Shown: piece after piece, positions 31,801 through 43,885 of the stretch
Layout of the letters: every line of letters begins with the position of its first letter
How positions within the stretch are numbered: the stretch's first letter is position 1
Source: Amblyomma americanum
Lineage: Eukaryota; Arthropoda; Arachnida; Ixodida; Ixodidae
NCBI RefSeq assembly: GCF_052857255.1
Contig: NC_135500.1
Span: 102,656,048-102,720,047, forward strand
Direction: 5' to 3'
DNA length: 64,000 nucleotides
The notes under the pieces: model-generated
What the model saw: only the letters and a program-made list of their open reading frames with translations
What the model was told of the DNA's origin: nothing
The model's database searches: none
Program-made: the position numbers and the translations under genes

Positions 31801-32839
31801 TATATCAAACAAGTCGCAATAATTCATTGCATTTTGATTAAATTTCTGTTATGGCATTAAAACTTAGTAGAAAATTAACGCAATAGTATTCGATTAATAC
31901 TTTTCTAAAATTGCTCAGTTACTTTTCTGTGACTGTAACTGACCAGTGTAACCAGTTACGTTTCAGATAGAGTAATTGTAATTGGTTACTTATTTTCTGG
32001 AACGTGTACAAGACGAGCATTACCAGCGAATTATGAATGCTAAGCAGAGAATTGCCAATTCTGCATATATGGGTATTAACCCATTAAGGCTATCGCGGCA
32101 TATTATAAGGCCGAGCTTGAGTCCGATTTCGCCGATCTTTGAAGCTTGCTTGACCTTCAAAACGAAGCCTCGTACCGCACCTAATGCGCATTTCACCAAA
32201 CGATACTACACCCTCCGACATTTTTTTTCTTCATGTTTTTACACACTTCCGCTGGATGCCGTCTGTAGCTGTGAAGATAAGCATTTTTTTGTCTCTTCAT
32301 TTGAAAGGAAAGAAACACTCGAAACCAACTGTGGTATATCACAAAGCAATTTGAAAAACATTCGCTTTTTCCCACATATAAGCGGCTTTATGTCAGCGCC
32401 TAAAAGTGCGTGACATTAGAAAACAGAAGAAAGAATTAGTGGGCGCTCAGCAGATTGTCGGCGAGGTGTTCATCTCTAAGGGGATCACAATAAAGGTTGT
32501 CCCTTAAGCGCTCAAAAGACCTTGACTTTGAAACTTCTGGTACGTCCGGTCACGCTGCTGCTGTCCACGCAATGTCTTCTTAGTAAATGATCTCCCCTGT
32601 CACCTGCGAACCACCGTAAGTGAAATGAGGGTTGCAGCTTGTATACTTCAAAGCAAAAGTTATCAAAATCAGGTCACAGTAGCGCCAAAGCTTTTTTCCT
32701 TCTCCTCCGAATGTAATCTGAATAGCCTCCCCTTCACTATTTTTGTTTTCTTCAAATACAACCTTTGTCCGTAAAGTTCCGAGACTGAGTCCATTAAAAA
32801 AATGCGTTTAACATTGAAATCATTTGTGCAGCACCCCTT

Positions 32840-33859
32840 CGAAATAGTGTCTCTTGCAGTCTATACACAGCTTCCAATGCTTCTTGAGGTCTCGGGAACA
32901 GTTGGAAAACGCTTATTTTGGCAGAAGTCAGCTCATTTGTCGTGGCGTCTTAATGGCCTCCACGCTCCCCATCCAGAGATCTTTTAGGTCTCTCTTCACA
33001 CGAGAAAACAGGAAAAACCGCATGGGTAGAGGTCAGGCGAGTATGGCGGATGGGGAAGTAGAGTAATGCTGTGCTTGGCGAGAAATTTTGTCACACTGAG
33101 AGCAGTGTGCGGCCTTGCGTTATCGTGGAGAAGGCTCCATTGTCCACATGCCCATAAGTCAAGGCGACGGCGTCGCAGTGCATCACGCATGTGTTGCAAC
33201 GCGTGGATATAAAACTCCTGAATCACCGTCTGCCCCTGTAGGACGAACTCGTGGTGTATGGGTCCTCTGGCACTGAAAAAAATCTGTCAGCATAGTCTTT
33301 GTTTTTGCCTTCTGTCGCCGCACCTTTCTCGACGCCGGAGAGCTTGTGGACCGCCAATCGGCGCTCTGCCTCTTTGTTTGAGGATCGTATTGAAAACACC
33401 ATCTTTCGTCTTCAGTAATGATGCTGTCGACGAATGCAGCATCCTTCTCTGCCTCGGAGAGCAAATCAGCGCTCACCGATGCGCGCGTGCGTCCTTCTGG
33501 CCCTGTGTGAGGGAGTGCGGCAAAAGTCTGGCATTCAGCTTTTGTTTCCCAAAGTTCTCGGGTAAAATTTGGTGGCATGTTGTCTTACTAATGTGTAAAG
33601 CATCTGATAGCATGTGGACTGTAATGGTGCGGTCTTGCTGTAGGATTTCTCTGATCCGAGCCTCGTTGTTTTCATTCCGTGAGGTTGAAGGGCGCCCTTG
33701 CCTTGTGTCGTCTTCCACCGACGGCCTTCCCAAAACGAACATATTGTGCCTCTCGACAACTCGCGCCCGCGATAATGTCTGGTTGCCGTAGGCGTCACGA
33801 AGGAGCTCATACGTCTGTGTGGCTGTCTTGCCAAGCTTCACACAGAGTTTTATGTTCAC
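32840..33859 (-). pseudogene. mariner transposase, decayed
   Basis: Starts MNIKLCVKLGKTATQTYELL. Then come two HTH-like parts (ARIREILQQDRTITVHMLSD), the first catalytic D in IITEDERWCFQYDPQTKRQS, the second D in LLHDNARPHTALS, and the end of the DD34D domain in PPYSPDLYPCGF. The residue expected to be the third catalytic Asp (34 residues after HDN's Asp) is Gly here. Frames change at least twice and stops occur in the C-terminal part near 32,880-32,960. It is dead by several independent lesions. The length agrees with about 345 residues for the family. Confidence 0.9.
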
Positions 33860-33918
33860 AGGCTGTTCGAGGTGGACTTCCTTCTCTCCACATTCACGAA
33901 CAGTAGAATGCGCAGACG

Positions 33919-34225
33919 ACTATAATAGGATACAACTTAAAAAATACAGCAGTTGCTGACACTGGGCAACGGTCCGCGGCGTCTTGTATTTCTCTGCTGG
34001 TCCATCGTAATGGTAAACGAAATCAAATTTTTAATGTTTGACTATAATAAACAAGCTAGGTATCAAAATTCTAGTTCCTGTAATTTTTTCTTGTGATTAG
34101 TTTTTGTTTAGGTAACAAGAAAAGTTTTAACTATGGTCTGCTTTTTTGTCGCGGAGGAAATCTGTGCGGCGGTCGTGAATTTAGGCGGAGCTTCACTGCA
34201 GACTTAAGTTGTATCCGACTATAGT
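33919..34225. mobile_element. Nested MITE inside the mariner 5' region
   Basis: Left end actataataggatacaactt, right end inverted actatagtcggatacaactt, 18 of 20 identical. About 307 bp, AT-rich, no coding capacity. It sits between the mariner start codon and its outer TIR, so it inserted after the mariner. Confidence 0.8.
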
Positions 34226-34398
34226 GACAACGCATTTTTCTACATGTAGTGCCATCTATAGCGGCTGCCACAGCAATTAACATAAATAGCTCAGGTTAGC
34301 CCGAAAAGATAGCGCTGCACATACGCACCAACATTTGTTTTGTGGAATCATTTTAGAGAAAAAATAAATCATTCTCGAAACTTTACGGACAAATGTTG

Positions 34399-34793
34399 TG
34401 CATAGACAGCACACGACTGGTAAATGCTAAATCAAGCGGTTGCTGGCGAGGACTGGTGTACTAGCGGGTACACTGCATGTTAATCACGCGTGGTTGCCAA
34501 CCGGTTCAAGTAACACAGCTATCTGCCCATGGCTCGGGGCCACACTTGTGGACGTGACAGTCGGACGCACGGGGCATACGCTGAACTTGCTGTTGAATTA
34601 AATACAGTTTTATATATCACGAATGGTACATACAAATATCGCAAACAAAAACAAAATTAAAGAAAGTGAACACATCAAAGATAAAGTTGCACGCGGTATC
34701 AAGTCATCAGTTCTCTGCACAACGATATTTGGGCACAATTTAATCCAGAGAAACATCTATTACCAGCAACCTAATTCTGAAAATAAATCTTAC
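34399..34793. other. Unexplained region
   Basis: AT-rich, no supported feature; would be intronic if the exon at 34794-35016 is real. Confidence 0.35.
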
Positions 34794-35016
34794 CGCCTTG
34801 TACTCGAAGAAACGTTCCGGATTGGGTTTTATCACAAGCTCTGTTATCGGAATGCTTTTGAACGTGATTGAAACGTTCGGTGTGGTCGACGGGTCGTTAG
34901 CATTCTGGAACGAACAGCTGTTCTTGTAGAACTTGAGCAACGCCACGAGCTCCCCGGTGGAAGAGGCCTGTACTTCGCCGGCCAGTTTCGTTTCATTGCT
35001 GTCCATTGCTGAGACC
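34794..35016 (-). CDS. Isolated internal exon, unidentified protein
   Basis: On the - strand a strong acceptor (ctgcctttttgtgcag|G) and donor (AAGGCG|gtaaga) bound an exon of 223 nt that is open in only one frame (phase 2 in, phase 0 out; 74 codons). It reads VSAMDSNETKLAGEVQASST, then GELVALLKFYKNSC, then SFQNANDPSTTPNVSI and so on to ERFFEYKA. The segment is polar, has one Cys and possible N-glycosylation sites (NET, NVS), suggesting an extracellular domain. LLKFYKNSC faintly resembles the N-lobe of M13 (neprilysin-like) peptidases, a family expanded in ticks, but this is not enough for a call. Partner exons were not found. The phase does not join directly to the exon at 55368-55207. Confidence 0.5.
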
Positions 35017-35089
35017 CTGCACAAAAAGGCAGAGGCGACGCTCAGCGTTCCCCTTGACGCTGTGCAAGTGCGGAAAAAATATTATTTTT

Positions 35090-35425
35090 CAAATGGAACG
35101 CGCAGTAACTGTCACACTTCTCGGTGAACGCCTCAACAACGCCGTGAGAGTCGAGACGGAGGAGGAAGTAAAACAAAATCTTCCGGCGTGGCTGAGCTCC
35201 GTAAAACAGCTTTTCGCTGCAAGATCAAGCAACGAAGAGATGCCTTAGTGGTGGGCTTCGAAAAAAAATTCCGGCAACCAAGAGTTCTGTGACATCCACT
35301 GACATCGCATAGCACACGGGTCTCTTTTAAATTGGGACTCCATCAAAATGCAGACACTGCGGTGGGGATTGAACCCGGCCTGTGTCCTTGTGCTCAGCAC
35401 TGCCGTTCCAAGCGGTGCGCAGCAG
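35090..35425 (-). mobile_element. Diverged SINE, long-tail type
   Basis: Matches the 50258-50500 copy in order: tggaacgcgcagtaactgtc, aacaacgccgtgagag, then gacatcgcatagcacacggg and a degraded tRNA-like head (ggggattgaacccgg). About 60 bp of extra sequence interrupts it near 35170-35230. Confidence 0.7.
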
Positions 35426-37398
35426 TAACATTCACCGGCTTTTTTCTGCACATGCAGTGTTCTTGTGCATGCGGTTATTTCGCTAACGATTATGCAAAGC
35501 TCGTCTGATTGATATCTTCGATTTAAATGTTATTTTTAGAGGTTATTGAACTACGACTGGAGTAATGGATCTTCCACTTAATGTTTCGCTTAGATAAATT
35601 TTAAAAGTGGTGGAAAATTTACATCTTGAAGAGGCGAACTCCCCGCTTTTGAGTGCACTGTTGCTTTTGCCATCAAAAGTAGTTAATAAGTGAATCTGTG
35701 TTTTGAGGAGATTCTGAAAATTTTTAAAGCCAATCTATGCACGCGGCACAAAAACCCCTACACACAGCTCAACCTTACGCCCTCAACCCCTTCCCCCAAC
35801 CTGCCCCCGTAAACTGCAAAGCTGCCAATTTCGCACTGCCACACCCGCATTATATGGGCGGCTTATAGATAGTTTAGCGACTAACGGCCGGACACGAGCG
35901 CGCCGCCTCTCCTGTCCGGCCGTGAGTGACTCTACGTAACGCACTGTCGCAAATGTGATACACAGGTGACGCACGCCAACCGTAAGCCCTTACCCAGAGC
36001 TAATAAACGAGTGGCCTCAGCATTCCTATAAACCCAGCTCCATTCCATCTTCCTTTCTCCTGGTTACCCCTCGCTGCGACTGCCACGTCGGACGCTCACC
36101 TTGCATGAATGGATGACGTACGTGCGTCCTCCCTACCTTGCATAGTCTAGACCCCTCCACTTCCACTCCAGCCCCTGAAGCCCAATCATAACTATCATAA
36201 AGGCACTTAATCACAACGGCAGTTACCAGTTATATGAAAAAATGTCCAGTTCGAAGCTATTCCGACCTCGATATACTAATTGAGAAGTTGTGTGAGAGAT
36301 ACCTTCATTAAGGTGGATAATTTTCTTGGCTTCAATATGAATAGTTAACAGATTTGGAATTGCACGATAAGGGCTTCATTACAGTGAGGAATCCGTGCAC
36401 TTCTTCCACCCAGACCCGACCGCATGTAGTGCTGCCACGTCGCCAGCTAAGGCTGTCAAAGGCTCAGGCAGCCGCCATGCATACCAGGACTCGATACCAT
36501 AGAACACACGCGTTGTCAGCGCTTTCTTTTTTTTAAGCCACAGACGACAGCAACCGCATTTTGACCAAAAGAATATAGCGAAATTCTCCTACCAGCTGTG
36601 CGGATAAAGCCAATTCGATATTTTTATTTGCCTTAATTGCGTGCTGTGATCTCGTTCGGGCTCTGAATCACGGTTTGGTGCTTGACGAGTCCTCCAACTT
36701 GGTCACACGTACAGCTTCCAAGTTCAGTTGCGAAATATAGCAACTTTTGCTTAATAACCCCCGTGTGAGTTCCTACCAACAAGGCGGCCAGCTCCAGTGC
36801 CAAACCCCTCCCCCCCCCCCCCCCCCCCCCGAAAAAAGAAGGCTGGAATCGCTATCTAATACCAAGCGCACCAACTAAACGAGAGTGTTCCACGGTGAGA
36901 AATACTTGATGAGGCTCTTCAGTGCACCACATTGCATTGCAAGCCGAAGAAGGTAGTATACATTTAATGTAGGAGTGGAGGAACAACCGCTTGGTGGACT
37001 TGCGCGTGATCCATCAGGTATAGTAGCGGACTTCAGCCAGAAGCGGCCAGCGTGGAATGTGCACCTCAGCAAAGGTTCACACAATATTGCTGCCAGGCAG
37101 ACATAGTGGCCGCAGAATTCCACACGCCGATGCCTGGCAAAGAGAGCTACACGAGCTTTCAAGAAGCATTGTGCGCGAAGAGCTGTAGAAACTCCGCTCT
37201 CCAGCTGAGCGGGTGAGCGCCATGGCCACCGGAGATTAAATGATCCTGCAGCCACAAACCAACTCCACAGTCAGACTCGTCATGACGCATAGTAAGGCTC
37301 TGAGCAGTCCGGTGACACGAGCATTCCCGCTTGATCTTGGAACACAATATCAGTGGTACTTGAACCTTGCAGTTACAAATAAGGAAGGTCTTACTTAC
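35426..37398. other. Unexplained region with poly-C run
   Basis: No gene or repeat family supported. A 21-C homopolymer lies at 36810-36830. Confidence 0.35.
36810..36830. repeat. Poly-C run (21 C)
   Basis: Uninterrupted homopolymer; length uncertain. Confidence 0.9.
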
Positions 37399-37474
37399 CG
37401 TCAGTAAAGGGCACATGGCGCACTTCAAGGAGCAGTCCCCTAAGCACTCTTTGCGGGGAAGCAGGGAACAAGCT
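37399..37474 (-). CDS. Possible small Cys-rich exon
   Basis: On the - strand a pyrimidine-rich acceptor (ctcaatccccatcaccag|T) and strong donor (CTGACG|gtaagtaag) bound 76 nt reading TDTRKACSLLPRKECLGDCS, then LKCAMCPLLT. The spacing is C-x7-C-x3-C-x3-C-x2-C. The frame stays open downstream with further Cys (about 37159-37398: CSCHRT, then SDCGVG). It could be part of a secreted Cys-rich protein. No family is recognised, and chance is a real alternative for so short an exon. Confidence 0.3.
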
Positions 37475-38479
37475 TTACGAGTGTCTGTACTGGTGATGGG
37501 GATTGAGAGGACGTTTACATGAGGAGATCGACCACGTCATGTTGAGAGACTACACGACAGTGAGCAGTACTTCGCTCCCCAGGTGCTACCGCCGTCCCCA
37601 CGTTGACGCGAGCTCAAGCTGCCATTACCTCGACAATTATGTTCCCGCCAGCATTCACCGTTCACTAGCAGATTCAGAGGCACGTCCTAGTGCCTACACC
37701 GGGAAAAGTGAGGACAGCGTCCTACGGACAGCAAAGTCGCAGGTAGGCAACTGTTTCAGCATCTCCCGAATGACGACTGTACTCTACGACTTAACGACGA
37801 CCTTCCCAGACGGCCTAACCACCTGCTGTGAGGGCATACCACCCGATTTCAAACATCAGGCGACAAATAAAGCGCGATTGCTTTTGTTAGTACCGGTGAG
37901 GATTCTCGCACTATCAGTAGTCGGCTAGCGACGATAGCCGTGCGACAGGCGACAGGCCCACATAATGCGAGCTGCACTGCGAATGCAGATTCACGCTGTC
38001 AGTCCCCCTGGCTGGTTCTCTGTTGAGCGGGAGTGTTTCGAAAACTGGTTTACAGGTCAGGTTTCTTTCGGGAGTATGAAGCGGTTATGGACCTTCAAAG
38101 GTTGTTCGTAACGTTCTCTAACTGGCCAGCCGTTAACAACCGAGCTACGCAGTAGAGCTAGTAGAGCGCTGCGCGTTTGTCATTATAACAATGCCCTAGC
38201 GCGGAGAGCAAGCATGTTTGCCTGAGTAGGGTGCAACAATAGCAACAGCGCCGACAGCACTGCCGAAAAAAAAAACGTGTACCTGCTGTTTGGGGGACAT
38301 CTTTGTCACCCTAGGTCTTCCAACTGAACAAGAGGCTGATCTAACTCTTTATAACAAACTACGTGTGAACAGCAGTGTACCTCAATTCGCACTTTTTAAG
38401 TTTTCAAAAAATTGAAGTGTTTATTGTGCAATTTACTTATGTGAACTATGTTCGCAATCAGGACAGTTACCGTCGGACT
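37475..38479. other. Unexplained region
   Basis: A 141-codon + frame (37503-37928) lacks any motif or splice support. Nothing else recognised. Confidence 0.35.
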
Positions 38480-39930
38480 AGAAGGTGGGTAAGGTGATAC
38501 CAATATTCAAGTATGGTGACGCTCATTACGCCCATAATTACAGATCCACATCGCTAACGGGTCTCCAGTGTAAAATGCTTTAGCATGTGGTGTAATCTAA
38601 TTTGGTCGGATTGATTAAACATAATTTTTTTTCTCTCTCTCTTATCAGCATGGCTTTCGTACATCATTATATTGTGAAACAGAACCGATTTCTTTCATGC
38701 ACGACTTATTTGGCGCATAATAAGGATAAAGAACTTTTATTGACCACATATTTTTAGATTTTGAGAAAGCATTTGATCTTGTTAATTACCAACAGAGCAA
38801 GTTCAGCTAACTGAATAGTGGCTGTGATATTCTTTCATGGTTCGTTTATTACGCAACCGAACTCAATTCGTTATAGCCAATAACGCCTATTTTTCATCAT
38901 GCTTTGTTACCTTAGACATGCTGCAAGGTTCAGTGCTGCGCCATTATTGTTCCTATTATATATTAATGATTTACCGAACTCAAATAACACCACTGTGCTA
39001 GGTTTTTGTAGATGATTGCGCTATTTACAGAATAATAAATTCTATTTCAAGCCCATCCATAGTCTGATGTGACTTAAATAAGGTCTCTAGTTGGAGTGAC
39101 ACCTGGCTCATGAGACTGAATACTAGCAAATGTAGGGTTATGAATGTTTCACACCGGTCTGCTAATGGGAAATTTAGTCCGGATACTGTATCTTACAGGC
39201 TGTGTACTTGAACAAGTGACAACGTATAAGGATATAGGAGTGCATATAACAGTAATCTTGTCATGCACTAGCATATCGATAACATTGTAAGTAGTTCAAA
39301 CCGAATGCTCGGTTACCTGTGGAGTAACCTTTTTATGGCTCCGTCTTATTGAAGCTACTACTCTACAGAAACTTAGTGCGACCAAAATTAGAAAACGCGT
39401 GCTCTGTATGGGACCCGGATTTTGAAACTCTTTCTAAACAGTGAGAATCGGTACAGAATCGAAGCGCACGTTTTATATTGTCTAACGTTTGTTGTATTGC
39501 TAGCATAACAGCAGTGAAAAGTACCTTAAGCCTTCCTAGCCTTTCCTTGCGTACAAAACGTTCCTGAATGGCACCTTTTCAAAGCATTTATTGCCAGGGT
39601 CAGCGTGACATAAAGCACACAGTCCATACTGTTGGATCAATGCTTATTTGAACTAATTTGTTACAGAGGCGGCCAGCGGCTGGAACCACCTGCCCACATC
39701 GGCGGCCGATGTACCTGACACGAGTGTATTTAAAATCGCCTCTGAAAACATGTACTTGACTAATCTACCTCGTCATTTCATCTGATCTTGGATTTTGTGT
39801 CAGCTTAAGCATTCTTTTTTGCTATACTACATTTTCTGTCTTTTTTTCCTGCATTATGACTACGTTTTTCCCCTTCCTTATGTAACGTCCGCTATGGTCT
39901 CGAAGGTGCTCTAGTAAATAAGTACATGAA
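38480..39930 (+). mobile_element. Decayed CR1/Jockey-group LINE, RT domain
   Basis: Reading across frames gives reverse-transcriptase motifs in order: VIPIFKYGDAH, NYRSTSLTGLQCKML, then a broken palm region, RTQFVIANNAYFSS, DMLQGSVL, YILMI, FVDD (39005-39016, intact), DTWLMRLNTSKCRVMN, NRMLGYLWSN and, near the end, PTSAADVPDTSVFKIAS. Many stops and frameshifts. It encodes no protein now. It lies between host-like exons of unknown genes, + strand. The 5' part (endonuclease) is missing. Confidence 0.87.
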
Positions 39931-40295
39931 TCTGACTAAGAACACTTCGAATTCCTATGCTGAAAAAAATTGTGACATATAGTGCGCATTATCGAAACGT
40001 CGTCCAGTCAAAACGGCACTGTTATTGCAACTGAGGCCGGCCTGGATGCGAACCTCCTGTTAGAAAGGCTGCAGACAATGTATTATCGGCTACTTTCCGT
40101 GACCCACCTCGGCTTCGGGAGGGTGTGGGTTCGGCTCGCACTGCCGGCCCACACCCTCTGGCCCACTGGAATTTTTCAAAAGTGTACAAAACTATCCCCC
40201 GGCCTGGTGATCAGCTTTCCAAGAGCGTGCGCTTTAAAATCTCGACACTCTGAACTTGAAAAGGGCAACAATTGGCTTTGCAAAAAACTTGAGGA

Positions 40296-40515
40296 TTGTT
40301 TTTGAGGAAAGGAAATGGCACAGTAACTGTCTCACATATCTCGATGGACACCCCAACCGCGCCGTAAGGAAGGGATAAATGAAGGAGTTAAAGAAGAAAG
40401 GAAGAAGGATGCGCCTAGTGGAGGGCCCGGAATAATTTAGACCCCCTGGGGATTTTTAACGTGCACTGACATCGCACAGCACACGGGCGCCTCCATCGAA
40501 ACGTGGCCGCACAAG
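40296..40515 (-). mobile_element. SINE, long-tail type
   Basis: Contains aggaaatggcacagtaactg, ccgcgccgtaaggaagggat, then ttaacgtgcactgacatcgc and acagcacacgggcgcctcca. It shares its body with Ruka-like copies but has the second kind of 3' tail. Confidence 0.85.
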
Positions 40516-42964
40516 ACGGATTTTGGTCCACCGCAGATAGCTTTTCCGTTGTTTGAGCGTGAATAAGTTTTCGGCCTGCCACAAGCTTCTCCCGGCCGGT
40601 CACGGAGTGGGCCAATGCCAGACCACTTCCCAAGAACGAGTCTCATACAAAGGCGGACTACCACGCCAAGAGTGTTCTTGTGCCTTTTATGTCAGGTCCT
40701 CTTCGGACCCGAAAGCCCTCCCAGGGAGCCTGGCGGATTGGTCCACTGCTACCACCTCGTTGGTCCTGTATGGATCCAACCTACGAGCTTCGAAAAGGTG
40801 GGGACGCTACCCCCTGTCGTGCGCTTCCATGCTGAGTATGCCTGCAGACGCCGCAGCACTCTCTACTTCAGGTAATGCACGAAGTCAATTTTTACTAAGC
40901 GTCATGATTTTGACGCCGGCCCTTGTTGCTCAAGCCAGGACCTGCCGCCAACGTACCGGAAGCGCGAGTGTCGGCTTCATTCCACACCCCTCAGGCATCC
41001 CGGCGGTACTACAAACAGACGCACAAAGGGTGCGAGCAAAAGTTCTTCTTTCGCTTTTTCCTCACTCTCTTAGCCTACTGAGACGTACGAAGGCCTCAGC
41101 GTTTCCCGGAGATGGCCCTGCCCCCCCCCCCCCCCCCCCCCCTCGAGAGAGAGAGAGTGAGGGCAGACCCAAGCAGCGCTCCTGTATGACCGAAGGGCTC
41201 GGGTTGCACAGGGGCGCCCCTATCCCTGATGACTTAGTCAGCGGGGATTTTCCAGCATCAAATATGCTTGATATTAAGCCGCAGCAGCCCATTCCTAGGC
41301 TGCCAAGGCCTAGAAACTGTCGTGCGTAATGTCCAAATTGAATGGTTTTCCTATGAGCTCGCCCAAAGTCGTCATTAGCCTCGCCTCCAATCCACCGGAT
41401 TACAGGAGGGCGCAACTTCTCCCAGCCTTGCACCTAGGGTCCTCATCGCCAATGCCAGCACCCCGACCGGTAGCAGGAGGACGCTACTTCCCCCAGTATT
41501 AACCGGCCTGAATGGGGATCTGACTGCTCCCAGCCCTGGACAGACCTGCCCAGTTGATCAACCATCCGGTTGATGGCTGGCAAAAGTCAATTCAGCCCAT
41601 TATCGGTGAGACTGCTAATGTGCTGGTTGAGGCCGCGGTCCACCACAACCCAGACGGCTAAGCCCCGAGTCGCCGTAGCCCCTTTAGGGGGCACAGATCT
41701 CACCCTAATTTCAGTTAGGGTCGCGTCGGGTGAGAGCTCACCCATGTTCTTCACAACCCAACCATATCTCAGCAATCGTTCGACTTGCTTTAGAGGCTCA
41801 CGCAAATCGAGCCTGGCTTAAGAGACGAACAACTTATGCAACACACTATTCCATATCCAATTCTCTCTCCAGCTCCAGCTCTCTCTTGTTCCTGTGGGTG
41901 ATTTCTGTGAATGTGTCGCTTTTTCCTCAATAGTAAAAGAAGCTCAGGTCGCGAAGCACCGCTTTTTTTATGTTTTACCGGAACCAAGCGCCCCTATGTC
42001 AAAAGTTTTACCGAATACCTTTGAAAGATCGTAAGGCAACTTGTCTCAATGTTGAAGAAAGGCTCGAGGAGAGTCGCACAGCGATCAACGAGCACATAGC
42101 CACTACTTGTTGTTATTGGCGAAAAAAAGGCCCTCTAAGTTTTTGCGTACATCGCTGACGACCAAACAAATTCAAGAAGAAAGATGTTTACTCTTTCGCG
42201 TGGACATATGCTTCCTCGACCGTCGGTACAACACCGCATGCTCTTCATAAATAGGATTACGCTGCAATTACTAGCAAATCGAAATCGACTAACGTGATCA
42301 CGAGAAAACTTTTATCACCTACACCAGACGGTACTTTAATACTTGGCAGTTTCCTGTTGCTTCGATCGACGTTGTTTGGATAGACTTATATGCATGCTTA
42401 GCTAGGTACTTTTCTTCGCTCCTGGTCACCACTAGGTAGAACTCACTGCTTTATATTCACTGCTTTATATTCACTGCTTGATACTTACATAGCGCCTGGT
42501 TGCCACGTTCCGTTCCATAATACGTAGCCTCCGACACGGATGTAAACGTTGCTGCTCCAAAAAGCGTAGTTAGAGTCTATGTTGTAGTATGTGGGCGTCT
42601 GGAAAATGGCACGGGTTCACGATTGTCAGACGCTAAGGGCCGATTAGGCATTGTAGTTAATTTTCTTTTATGCTTATTTTCGTCATTAAATATTCGTTTC
42701 TTTTGAATGAATTGAGCAGAGGAAAGAGTGTGAGACGCTTGAAAGTCGTATCACAAGTTACTGGAGCAATTGTTCCAGCATTATATACACCGCACCGAAA
42801 TATTCTTTTGTCAAATCATGTGTGCAAGATATCACACGTGATGTCTACGAGCTATTGTACTATTCCTTAGCAGTTCTCTGAAGTTTCTTGCTGGACCGCA
42901 TTATATTTTTGAAATAAAGGAGCAAAATTGCCGAGACAGGAAATGGATCAGTTGGCCGAAGACA
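40516..42964. other. GC-rich block and AT-rich flank, unexplained
   Basis: 40550-41850 is GC-rich with a 258-codon + frame (40553-41329) that has no recognised domain and runs through a poly-C tract and GA repeat (41121-41158). It could be the 5' part of an unrecognised retroelement. The rest is AT-rich without features. Confidence 0.35.
41121..41158. repeat. Poly-C (22 C) followed by (GA)n
   Basis: A homopolymer at 41121-41142, then ctcgagagagagagagtgag. It underlies a spurious poly-proline stretch. Confidence 0.9.
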
Positions 42965-43012
42965 GCTTTGTTAATAGTGGTGGTGGTGGTAAAACTTTAT
43001 ATCCCACAGCAG
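42965..43012 (-). mobile_element. LINE 3' tail fragment
   Basis: On the - strand it reads gggatataaagttttaccac then ACC repeats, an AATAAA-like signal with an (ACC)n tail as in the 31600-31800 copy. Confidence 0.45.
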
Positions 43013-43885
43013 GGGTCCTGAAGGACACTGGGCTAGGCGCCAGGTGTAGAAGGCAGTATGCCACTTTATTACTGAAAACATTTATTGAAGTGGATCTGCA
43101 ATCAAGAATCTTGCTGTACGATTTTTTTTTTTTGACGGGAACACTGATGCACGCGATACAATGCCAACCTTGTCAAGCTGGTTACGATTCACTGCAAAGG
43201 ATCAGCGCGCAGTGACGGCGCCCAGAGAAAGGCGCATACAATAAAGCGCTATCAATTCAATTTTGTTAAGAAAAACCAGCGCTTTTTAAAAAGGCATTAT
43301 TTTTTAATGCCTCGTGGGTTAAATACGGAAGTGGCAAAGGTTAATCAGTTGAAGGCATTATAAATGCGAATTCCTTTTCATGCAGGGATGGGGTCAAGCT
43401 GCTAAATCGTTGGTGTTTTTTTTTTCGATGTGGTACGCTTCCTCAAGCTCCCGTGTTGCTGTGTCTTGCACTGAAGGAGGACTGAAGAAAATAAATCTTT
43501 GCCGGCGAAACTGAACGAATGGATATTGTCAAATTCTACTATGGTCCTGCGTTTAACCTATCACAAGAAATGCTGTTCACAGAAAAATATTTCAAGAGGG
43601 TATTGTGGCAGGCTAGTTTGTGCATTGGGTTAATGGAGGGAAACAGCACTCAGAAGAAGGACGTGACGAGACTGCACAGGCGCTGACTATCGACTGACTG
43701 CTGTTTGTTGTTAAAATGGGGGCTATAGGCCATACAAACAAAACAAAGAGCACGAGTAGAGCTATACTTTTAATCTAATAAAAGGCAAGAATGAAATTTT
43801 GGCATTGAGTGGAATGACCGTAAAGAGCTGAAGACGGCAGTAATCTCTTACACACATAACATTTTGTGTGGCTTAAAGGTCATTT

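Larger units (their letters stand above)
30360..32011. mobile_element. Long foldback-type element with GTAAC/GTTAC arms
   Basis: Left arm (about 30360-30480) and right arm (about 31905-32011) are inverted relatives, both made of gtaac/gttac and ttacttttc words; outer ends read ttgtacgt and acgtgtacaa. The interior holds a later SINE insertion (30749-30956), a CTATAGAC-rich block and a LINE 3' tail. No transposase is seen. The superfamily is not assigned. Confidence 0.6.
32759..34398 (-). mobile_element. mariner transposon carrying a nested element
   Basis: Terminal inverted repeats: left caacctttgtccgtaaagtt, right (inverted) caacatttgtccgtaaagtt, matching at 19 of 20 bases and continuing with cgaga. 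TA precedes the left end; the right flank reads TG. Removing the nested 33919-34225 element leaves about 1.33 kb, the usual mariner length. Confidence 0.9.

Noticed and set aside
37503..37928. 141-codon + frame
   Set aside because: No motif, no splice borders, composition ordinary.
40553..41329. 258-codon + frame
   Set aside because: Runs through a poly-C tract and GA repeat, has no recognised domain, and its reverse strand is equally open. Kept only as an unexplained GC-rich block.
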